Source: Ancylostoma caninum
Taxonomy: Eukaryota; Nematoda; Chromadorea; Rhabditida; Ancylostomatidae
DNA: 64,000 nt
Assembly: GCA_037903475.1 (NCBI GenBank)
Contig: JBAJFG010000037.1
Location: 248,001-312,000 of the forward strand
Direction: 5' to 3'
The position numbers and the translations under genes are program-made. Positions 1-9,156 of the stretch are shown in pieces. The notes under the pieces were generated by a model, which was not told the DNA's origin, did not search any database, and saw only the letters and a program-made list of their open reading frames with translations. How positions within the stretch are numbered: position 1 is the first letter of the stretch; the number at the start of each line of letters is the position of its first letter.

Positions 1-680
1 CCACTAATGTGGCAAACTGATTGTTTGCACATCCACGGATGCCTCTTGGGAACACAGATCTCATCATCGATCTTTTCCCAAAAATACCCACGCCATGGGT
101 GGTGCGCCGCGTACAAGTGGGTCCTGATCATTGGCATACCTGATGCCTTCGTCAGTATAACTTGCGCTTTTCATTTCTACGACGCATTAATTTAGTGTTT
201 CATTATCTACACATGTAGTATTTGTTAAATGGCTGATTATACCAATTGAAATAACCCGCAAAAGAAGAAATCTATGGGAGTGAGGCTTGTTTTCGAGTTA
301 ATTCATGCCTGTTCTTCACTATTTTTATCATCACGTAACAGTGGCAGTACTTTAGGTGCTGTGAGAACGTGTACGAGCGTTAAAGGGACATCTGCGTATG
401 CGAGGAATGTGGAAACTGATAGATACGCTCTTCTGGTTCACTAGTGAAAAAAGATGGTTGAAGATGATCTATTGTGCGGAAACAAATGTCTAGTTACAAG
501 ATTTTCTGCTATCTTCTGCTATTACCTCACATGTAGAATTCATGGTCTCATTGAGTCTTCACTACTACTACACTTTTCAGTTGCTTTGTAAAAAAATTTT
601 ATTGCAGAGGGGAAGCCATGAAGAGATGGCAGTTCAAAAACGAGGTGGAAACTACTAACAGAAAAGTCTATTTTCACACA
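1..680. other. No gene recognised
   Basis: Mixed-composition sequence with short open frames only. No domain, RNA or repeat was recognised. Confidence 0.5.
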
Positions 681-1119
681 TTAGATGTTTTCATAGAAAG
701 GGGGTTCGAGCGTATCATCTGCTTCATGCGGCGAAAGAGAAGAAATATCCGAGTCACTATCCGTGCTCGAGTCGTTGCTTTCTTCAAGATTACTATCAGC
801 GTCCATCGGGTTGACCACCATCTTTCCATATGTGGTGGGTAGCTCCGATCGTTCCTCGGCATCCATAATCGCTCGAACCTCGTCTTCTGCGTTCTGGCTT
901 TCATCCGCTATTTCTTCGGTGTTAATTTCAAGACGAGATTTGGCGTATTCTTCGAAAATCTTCTCCCTCCACTGGTGGTATACCTCCGTCTTTTTTTGTA
1001 TGACACTTCTACGGTCCATATACTTTCTTTGCGCACTATATTATGCTTCGACCTTCCGCACGCCTTCGATCTCGGCAATTTTCAGCTCATTCATGTGCAT
1101 GGTCGGGAGCATCATATAG
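681..1119 (-). pseudogene. Coding-like remnant with acidic C-terminus, one in-frame stop
   Basis: The minus strand carries a coding-like frame: NELKIAEIEGVRKVEA, a TAA stop (1043-1041), then YSAQRKYMDRRSVIQKKTEV and a charged helical segment (EEYAKSRLEINTEEIADESQ). It finishes in an acidic Ser/Asp tail (SNDSSTDSDSDISSLSPHEA) and a stop at 681. The alternation of charged residues and the long open frame in AT-rich DNA suggest former or current coding sequence, perhaps a terminal exon or a decayed copy. I do not recognise the family. An exon beginning after ATATAG at about 1034 would avoid the stop. Confidence 0.35.
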
Positions 1120-2067
1120 AAGGGATAGGTGTGGATAGGGCTGAAATTGATGGTAGAATTGTGAAAAATGGTGTCATTGTGCTGCCTATTTGAATTATTG
1201 CGATTCGTGATGGATCTCTGACTGGGATGCGTGTTCTTGATCGGCACAACATTCGATAGTGTACAAGCGCACCTCATGCCTTGAATCTGTGAATGCACCA
1301 CGAATAACAGGTCGTCGTCATTTCAATCCGAGCGTGATTTCTTCGCGGCCATACCACTACATCATCACATCATTGACGCTACTTGGTGTAATGGAGGGAA
1401 TGTAGCGGAATACTCACAGTTCTACACTCTCGCGTCTGCACCAACCCGCGCTAGTGACTTGTTGTGATTTAGGGAGAGATAATGCCACAAAGGAACCGGA
1501 TTTGGATAGGAATGATAAAAAGTATACGTAATCAGCCCTACACTTATCTGTACACAGAGTTCTTGCATTCGCAAATGGATATTCCTCCGACCGGGCTCCC
1601 CTTCTCAATGCCTTCTTGAAATCGTTTTCAAAGAATCACTTTTTCAAGCGCTCGATAGGCTATTACGTCCTTTTGGATGGAGTCGCTGCTTGAGGCAGGA
1701 ATCTCACCATGATCACAAAAACTGAATTCGCCAGTCCTTGGGTCCTACAATTGGTGCATAATTTGAGATCTTCCCCCGCAGATTTCCAGGAATAATGAAG
1801 AGCTGCTTTCTTAATGGATCCCACTGGTGAGTATTGACCACATGGTCCAGACAAGTGTTGGATAGAAACCATTTTTTTTTGGTTTCATGTCTGGGACCCT
1901 GTTTGCTTCTCCACAGATGTGTTTCAATTTTGATATCCAAGTACCGATTAACCTGCATTCGTTATACCGTGCGGCCTGAAATTTGCTGTATTTCTTGGAT
2001 GGGCCATGCATCATCATTCAGTTTGAAATCTTACTTCCTTCAGGCTCCATGCTAGAGACTTCGTTAC
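1120..2067. other. No gene recognised
   Basis: Only short overlapping frames on both strands. Part of it may belong to the 5' end of the transposon remnant that follows, but no terminal repeat was found. Confidence 0.4.
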
Positions 2068-3270
2068 GTGCCAAGGGTCGTAAAAGCCCAAAGACCTCGT
2101 CACCCCATTCGCTTGGGCATATCGTTCCATGACATTATTACTCGTCAAAAGGAAGGAGTAAGTTTGATTGAGAACTTTAAAGCGAGCCATCAATGGATCC
2201 AGGAGTTCAAGAAGAGCTCCGATATCGTCTCATGGCGTATCACCATTTTTACTTCTAGGAAGAACTTCTAGACCACAGATCAAGTTTCGTCAGAAGCCCA
2301 AAAACTTGTGCATGAAGTTAGGAAAGATAGAAATTTTGGGAAGCCATTTATTTTCTGCGCTTTTTCAAATCTAGAAATGGAGAACTGGCCGCTGACAGCT
2401 ATCTGCAATACCGACAAAAGTGGGTTCCTGGAGGAGTTGCACACGGCTAGAACTTTGGCTTTAAGAGGGGCGAGGAAAGCGGAAAGAGTTGTGAAGTCCC
2501 TATCAATAACACTCTTCCACTGTGATACCAACTTTGTTTGCTGATGGACATTTAGGGGGGAAACTCTTCGTAGTAATACAGCTTTGCCATCCAAGAATTC
2601 ATCAACGAATCAATTTCTGTTGATATTCTCAACAGCAATTGAACGGGAGGTCTCCCGACAAGGGGTACTTTCATGCGCTCAACTTGGAAGCCCGTGCCAA
2701 CACTTCTCATACCATGAACAAACGGCTAATTCTATATTAGATTCAGTCCTGTGTGATACCTCCAGACATCCCACCTACCACGCTCTTTCTTGTTCATTCC
2801 TGGAACCCGTTTAAGGACCACGCAGCCATCAATTCTGTTGTGCCACCTAGCAAGTATCTGAAGATAATGAATATTCCTCCTGGAACCACATCCCAGATTC
2901 AGCCGCTCGACGTTTATTTCCAATTGCCCTTCAAGGTAATGTATGAACGTTTCACCTCTTATATTGTGGCTCACAACTTGGACTACTATGTGCATCAGCG
3001 TGACTCCATTCTTCGGCTCCTATCTCTCGTGTATTCCAATTTCCGCTTACCGAGATTTGAGGAATTTTTCGCATACTCATGGCATGCGGCTGGGTACTGT
3101 AACACCCATTCGGGTAATTTTTTAACTCCAGTTGAGTATTGCTTCTCTCAAAACTTGGTGTGATCTTGTGAGCATGATGAATGCAAAGGGCTTTTCTTTA
3201 TCCGTTGTTCTTATTGTGAGAAGCTACTGTGTTTTGACCACTTAGTGCTATCTTATCAATCGTGCAGGTA
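2068..3270 (+). pseudogene. Tc5/pogo-like DDE_1 transposase, decayed
   Basis: Remnant of a cut-and-paste transposase of the CENP-B/Tc5 type. In order: a helix-turn-helix segment (IENFKASHQWIQEFKKSSDI ending TSRKNF) and an in-frame TAG at about 2269; the first catalytic region with NTDKSGFLEEL and HTARTLALRGARKAERVV; then, after further stops and a change from frame 1 to frame 2 near 2750, IPPTTLFLVHSWNPFKDHAA and the family signature IPPGTTSQIQPLDV. The downstream part has TPVEYCF, a TGA near 3161, and a Cys-rich tail (SCEHDECKGLFFIRCSYCEK). Several stops and at least one frameshift rule out function. No terminal inverted repeats were found. Confidence 0.8.
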
Positions 3271-3768
3271 AAAGAGCTTTGATTGTCAGAGTTTGTTGGG
3301 TTGGGAGATTTAATATACGAAGGAGCTCTGGAATCACTCTGAACCTTTGTATTGTCGGTATGCGATTGCGAAATATGGTATAACTGCTGAAAATAGTCTC
3401 CTCGACTGAGACTAGTTCTGCGTCAAGAGTACAAAATCATGATATGCAGCACTATCCGAACCAGCAAGCATGTGCATGTCAAGCGAGAGACCACTACACT
3501 ACGGACCGAGCTGGTGCAATGGTATTTGAGATTGTATGCGAGGAATGCGAGAACCACCTTATTAAGAAAAACCGCCATAACATTCCTTTCAGGACACCAC
3601 AAGAATGGTGCGGTACAGATTCGACATCAGCGTTGCCAGCTGCATTGAACCGTGTATAAATTATTAGGAAAGCTCTCGGCTAGAAAGTATTCTCTCCTTG
3701 TAAACTGCCTATCTTTGCAGCCATCCAAAGTAGCATAAACTCCGAACTTTCTGCCACTCCCGCGCTAT
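3271..3768. other. No gene recognised; short Cys-containing ORF
   Basis: A 71-codon plus-strand frame at 3444-3659 has a few cysteines (VCEECENH), but there is no domain I can assign. The rest is without signal. Confidence 0.3.
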
Positions 3769-3893
3769 ACCCGTACATGCTCACGGTGGACTCGCACATG
3801 CCCGCGGCTCATCCGCACTAACATGGCTATCCGCGGAGGACCCGCACATGTTACACGTGGATCCGCACATGCTCGCGGTGGATCCGCAGTAGA
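3769..3893. repeat. 21-bp minisatellite, block 1
   Basis: Diverged tandem units of 21 bp such as TCCGCACATGCTCGCGGTGG (first 20 bases). The core CCGCACATG and the GTGGA spacer recur four to five times, with one unit of irregular length. It reads through all frames as a 7-codon repeat without being coding. A second block with the same unit is at 4128-4235. Confidence 0.8.
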
Positions 3894-3933
3894 GCTGATT
3901 GGGTTATCAATGCCAACAAAACCATCACACGAT

Positions 3934-4013
3934 ACACGTATGGCCGAGTGGATAAGAGAACGGACTTGGAAACATGAGTTCGAGAAGGTAAATGGGTTCG
4001 AATCCAATGATGT
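3934..4013 (+). pseudogene. tRNA-Ser-like pseudogene (class II)
   Basis: An intact A box (TGGCCGAGTGGATAAGAG, 3941-3958) and B box (GGTTCGAATCC, 3995-4005) are 54 bases apart, the distance expected for a class II tRNA with a long variable arm. The wording GGACTTGGAAA around the anticodon resembles tRNA-Ser. The acceptor stem (ACACGTA against GATGTAG) pairs at only about half its positions. The D stem and T stem also have mismatches, so a functional tRNA is unlikely. It lies between the two minisatellite blocks. Confidence 0.6.
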
Positions 4014-4127
4014 AGAATTGCTTGCAGGATAAAGTGTCAATGCTATCGTGTGTTTGCCCCCTCCTCTCCACGACAGGTACCTCGACACAGGATCATCTTC
4101 TGAAGAAAATAATCAGTCCCTTGAAAA

Positions 4128-4235
4128 TGCACGTTTCCGCGGTGGACGTGCACCTGTCCGCGCTGGACCCGCACATGCCCGTAGTGGACCCGCAATACAT
4201 CCGAGGTGGATCCGCACATGGCCGCGGTGGCGAAC
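4128..4235. repeat. 21-bp minisatellite, block 2
   Basis: Further units of the same repeat: GTGCACCTGTCCGCGCTGGA, CCGCACATGCCCGTAGTGGA and CCGCACATGGCCGCGGTGG, with one 22-bp unit. Same strand and phase style as block 1. Confidence 0.75.
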
Positions 4236-4309
4236 CGACTCCACACCTCGCGCGTACATCGAGGGCAGAAAGTTCAGAGAATAATTTCTGCCTCCTCTCA
4301 TGGTAATGC

Positions 4310-5809
4310 GGTTGGTAGCGAACATGCTATCCCTGATGCTTGTAGTATTCCCCTGGAATCCCTCACTGACCAGCGGATTCATCGCCTTATGCATAGCTCA
4401 CAGCTCAATGTGTACGTGTGCGAACCTAAATTTTCCAACTTGCAATTTTGCAATGGATTCGCTTCTTGTGGATTTTCCAGAGATGTTGAACTGCAACATT
4501 TGGGTGGCATATAAGTGAGAACTACAGCAGAGCGTCATAGTACAAATTGGAAGGTGCAGTTATGTTGCAAAAGATAGGCGATCAAGGAACAAGATTTTAC
4601 GGTGAGGCCTCATAGGACGATCTCGGCTCTTTTCAAATTCGTACGTGTTGTAACGTGGGACGTTGATATGAGGTTATGCCACGTGGAGATATTACAAAGG
4701 AAGGGATGGCTTTCAAAGATTGAATTTAGAGTGGAGACCTTCATGCCGTTGAGGATGAAGCTAACGGCAAATTTTTACACAGTATTTATGCTGCACCCTG
4801 TAATTACGTTTCTATTGATCGTTAGACCATAAGCTTCCAAAAGATGAAAGTGTGAAAAAAGAACCATTGCTGTTTTGCTCCGAAGGAAAAAGAATTTTAA
4901 ACCAAAACCACAATAGTTCAAATGATGGAAAAAAGGCGAGCATGATACGATAGGATGAGTTCAGGTGATCATGGATTGCTGCTATTCAAGTTCTATTTGC
5001 GTTGACGTCTAATGGCAATATGGCCGCCATTTTGTGTTAACTAGACTGGGTGAGGACACTTGTCAAAAACGATGTGCTGGAGATGGCTGAAATTCGCTCT
5101 AAGCCTCGTGCACACACTGTACTTTTGTGTGGAATCCTCGAACTCACCTCCATGCATTTTTGGGACTTAGTGGAAGAAGATCAGATACCGCACAAGAAAA
5201 AAGCACACTAGGTTTTTCGCAAAGCTTCCGAGATGGACGCAACTATTTCGGAGTTCATTAATACAATTAATCAGGAAATTAGAGCTTAAAGATCCAACTT
5301 TTCGGGGAAGGTCCAACTTTTCCCCCTCGTCGTCGACCATCAGCCGCTACGTATCCGGGAGAAACCCACTGCTATGAGCATAAAATTTCCCATGCCAATG
5401 TAGCAGTGGTGGGCGCAGGGGGGGGGGGCGAAAAATTTTTGCAATTACTTTACAACACAAGTAAAAACCCTACATTTGTTTACTTTTAGTTGTTTATTTT
5501 TTTTGGTGTTTTTCAAATAATTTTTATCGATTATTCATCATTATAATTAATTTTTTCTAGTTTTGTTTTCCATCTGGGCCTCCAAAGTGGCGAAGACCCT
5601 ACTTTCTTTTCCAGCTCCCCCTCCCCTCTCACCCACTTTCCGCGTCCAGCACTGCATTGTACCCATGCCACATCAGTGGAATCAGCATGACCCGTCTCGA
5701 ACTACAGATCTATTCCAGGAACTTTCCGAATATTTTATTCCTGATCTTTAGATGAAGAGTTATTTCTTACAACGGAAGTGGACGAGTTTCACACTGGAGA
5801 TCGAAACTA
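4310..5809. other. No gene recognised
   Basis: AT-rich sequence with no convincing coding frame. A G12-type homopolymer occurs near 5418-5430. Confidence 0.5.
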
Positions 5810-7067
5810 TTAGGTTGGTGCAAAAATAATGCGCGTTTTTCGCTGCTTCATCTTCGGTGCAGAAAACTTCCGGTTTTTCTTATCATCGGTATGAGAAGTT
5901 GCACATGATTTGTAGCAAATTTCATGGCCTTTTCAAATATCTCATGCATTTTGAGCAAAGTTTATGTTTTTGGTGAATTTTTAGTTGTGGAGAGAAAGGC
6001 ACCAAAACAAGTTTTTTGCCAAACTCACTTCAGCGAGCTGATACTCGACGGCATCGCTCGGAATACCACCACAGTTTTGGCAAAGGGAGTGTGAGCGAAT
6101 GCATTCCGCCGAGCTGCTCCCGGATTTTTCGGCTTGGTGTGCCTTGCTTCGAAACTAAGGAATGTCGCATAGGACTTCCTGGGGATTGCGATCCCTAATT
6201 GATGACAATAATCGGAGAGCACCCATCGAAAACAACATATTTGGTTTCGCAGAACATTGCCGGTGATTGTTGTCAGACCATTCCTCCCTTCATTAAAAAT
6301 GGGAGGATGAAAAAGCTCGACGGGTTGATGTCGCGCATACTGAATGAGTACCACATTGATCCTCGTTGAGAGGTGTGCTTCGCACCTTCGTAGCGAAAAA
6401 TTGCGACCAAACAGTCGGTCGCTTAGTGATTAAATATAAAGTATAGACCTCTTCGACACAATGAGGTGCCTTGCTCAACAGTAGGACGAGGAACATGCAC
6501 CGAAACACTCCCAGAAACCGAAGCAACACCAAAATAAGACCACGGCCACTTTGTGGTGACCTGCTGCAAAGATCGCTCACTGCAGCTCATTCATTCCTCC
6601 TAATATGGTAAGTGGTTTCAAGACGTAAATGAAATATATTAGAAACTTCACTGAGTGACCTCAGCGTTGCTCAATAAAATGGATTCTTCACTCCTACACG
6701 GTATCGTCCAGGCACAACCTGCACAACAGATTCTTCACAGGTTGGAGCAACTGAGCTAGGAAGCTCGGAGTCCTACACCATAATCAGCAAGCTTCTCGCT
6801 CACCGGCCAGCACTTCCCCGAGAACCTGGACGCCTTCTTCTGGAAGAATTTTCTCGAAGTCTAAAGTGATACCAAAACTGCCCTCCGGAAGTTCGTCGAT
6901 TCTAGGTCTTGTCAGAATTGCACGGTAGTCGGAGAACGTCTTTCTTATTGCTAACGATTTGCGGATTACAATAGTTCTAAGCCTTTTGAAAAAGATCGAT
7001 TTTGAAAGGAGTTATGAGGTTCGGAATCAAAGGCATGAAAACGCGCATTGTTTTCGCACCAACCTAA
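5810..7067. mobile_element. Mariner-type element, non-autonomous or decayed (1258 bp)
   Basis: Terminal inverted repeats match at both ends: TTAGGTTGGTGCAAAAATAA at 5810 and, read inward from 7067, TTAGGTTGGTGCGAAAACAA; both continue ATGCGCGTTTT. TA dinucleotides flank each end (5808-5809 and 7068-7069) as target-site duplication. The length and the TTAGGTTGGTGC ends are typical of mariner. I could not find the transposase helix-turn-helix or catalytic motifs inside, only short frames with many stops. It is either a heavily decayed copy or a non-autonomous derivative carrying unrelated DNA. Confidence 0.8.
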
Positions 7068-8134
7068 TATAATACATTCATGTTCGGAAGCGTTGTTGAA
7101 GATGGTGTTGGGCCGAAGCCGAAGCGTTTGGATTCCACCTGTGTTTCTCGCTTTACATATGTACTTGTTTATGTTTTTGACCTTCCCTGACGGTAAGAGC
7201 CCATCACGCACATGTATCACCTCACGGAACAAATCCATAATACATACGTACCATCTCCTATACAAATCTATAATATCTTGATGTGTGCTATTCCTTAGGA
7301 TTAGACCAGGCAAGGGTAAAAGCTTCAAATACAAAACTGCAACTCGCTTACCTTTTCAGTAGTCTAGGAACCTCCCCAGTCGGCCACCCAACCACTGCCG
7401 TTGTGCAATAGAAAATTCTAGGCATGCTTTTCCGAGCTTCTCGGAACCTTTTGGGCAAAATTGATGGACAAGCATCAACACTATCGTAGCCAATGCTTCC
7501 AAACATAAATATCCCGTTTTGAAGTACGAGGTTAGCTTCATGTACTTCCGTTGTTAATCATAATCTTAGTCCCTCCCCATCTCTATGTCTCGGAGTCCTT
7601 ATTTGCTCAATAAATACAAAAAGTGTTCGTGTGATAGGATTCAGTAGATGAAAGTGAGATGGAGTTAAGCTTTTTGAATACGGTTAATGGTCTGTTTAAA
7701 TTCCGACCCATCCTAGCTTAGCAGGTTATAGTTCCTCCGTTTCGTCTTTGCTACATACGGTCTTGAGTTTCTTTGGGGCAGGATAAATTTTTGGCGATAT
7801 CGAGCATACGTAGTTGCAACTACGCTGATACATTAGCACTAATTTCGCAAATATGATGTGAAGGGGTTCTTTCAGTGGCAGGTTTCTTTAATGTTTAGAC
7901 CCACTGGGAAAATGCTCCCAACAACTTGATACGTGTGTTGGGTAGAGAGCAGTTAGGGTTTTGTGTGTACGTCTAGCTCCCCAACTGCGCAGCTTTGTGG
8001 GAGAATACCAAGAACTGTTTAGACATAATCAGTTTGTGTGCACTGCTCCAACTTCATTCACAGTTTTCATAACAATTGTATGGGGAGTGCTGAACGATGG
8101 TGGACCCTGAAGCTAGCACTGTTGAAACCATCAC
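7068..8134. other. Intergenic stretch, no gene recognised
   Basis: Lies between the mariner element and the 3' end of nhr-41. No domain or repeat was recognised. Confidence 0.5.
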
Positions 8135-8939
8135 TTTATTAGATAATATAAGCGTCTTAGTAACGGCATTGCAACATCTAGGGATCTCGACAAAGAACTC
8201 GACGAACACTAGCGAAATGAGACTACGCGGTAGACTACCATGACTGGAACAGAATGTACATATATACTTAGGAGGAATTCATCTGATATCCTGTTTCTAG
8301 AATCATCCGAGTCCAATCGAAACGCCCTGCTCTGTGTTCGGTAGCAGACGGATGAAAGGTTAATTGGATTGCATGCGAATAGTGGTAGAGGTACTTTTGG
8401 GAAAAGCAAGATGATCGGAGATACGGACTGCAAAGACATGAAGAGCACAGTGGTTCAGGGGAATCGGCCGAGTTCTGGACGGGCGCCGGGCCGAGCGCGG
8501 CGCGGCTCGGGCCGCCGGCCGTCCTCGGGTTGATCTAGCCGGTTGTCTAAAGCTCTTGGTAAAGCCCTTGACTAAGGGTGGTCGGGAACAGCAAGCAACA
8601 AAACACGACTCGGCAGTTCGGGACTTGCCAGTCAACCCCTAGCAAATGGAACGAGACAGGAAAACTTCGAACTGGGTTCTAACAATGCAAATACATCAAC
8701 ACCGGAACCAAATATCGAAAACACGCGGGCGATCAATCATCATATATAAATATATAAAATGTATATGTATATCTATAGGCTAGTTAGGATATGATCCAGG
8801 TATAAGTTCTCACAGAAGAAAGACGAAAGCACAAGACGATTAGTGAACTATCATAATTCTCTGACGAAAATGGTTATAATGAGTCAAGTATGTACACTAC
8901 GGAGCGGAGGCAACGTGAAGGCTGGTGCTAAAGAGCACG
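8135..8939 (-). other. nhr-41: Probable 3' UTR of nhr-41 with poly(A) signal
   Basis: Directly downstream of the stop codon. The first AATAAA on the minus strand is at 8140-8135, so cleavage a little below 8130 is expected and the UTR would be about 800 bases. The interval includes an AT-rich stretch near 8740-8780 and a very GC-rich block at 8461-8530 with a CCGAGC/GCTCGG hairpin. No conserved reading frame is seen. The extent is inferred; an earlier variant signal is possible. Confidence 0.5.
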
Positions 8940-9156
8940 CTACTTGCCACAGAGCATGTTGGCGAGGCTGGCGCTCGGCAGGATCGAGTCCGAGCCCTGC
9001 GACGGCTCGAACACATTCATCACGTCCATCTTCAGCACGAACGGGATTACCGTCTCAATCGACAGGTTGCCGATCAGGCCCGAGAAGAACAGCTCGACCA
9101 GCACCGACTCGCGGAACCATCGCAGATTCGGCAACAGCTGCAGCAGACGAGAGTAC
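8940..9156 (-). CDS. nhr-41: nhr-41 exon 13: helices 10-11, C-terminus and stop (residues 571-642)
   Basis: Acceptor GCTTTGCAG; one base completes an Arg codon. It encodes [20 protein letters not shown], then [20 protein letters not shown] and LKMD, the helix 10/11 dimer-interface block of TR2/TR4. The tail [20 protein letters not shown] ends CGK and TAG (8942-8940). The usual activation helix (acidic core between hydrophobic pairs) is not evident in the tail. This fits the repressor-like orphan behaviour known for the group. Confidence 0.95.
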
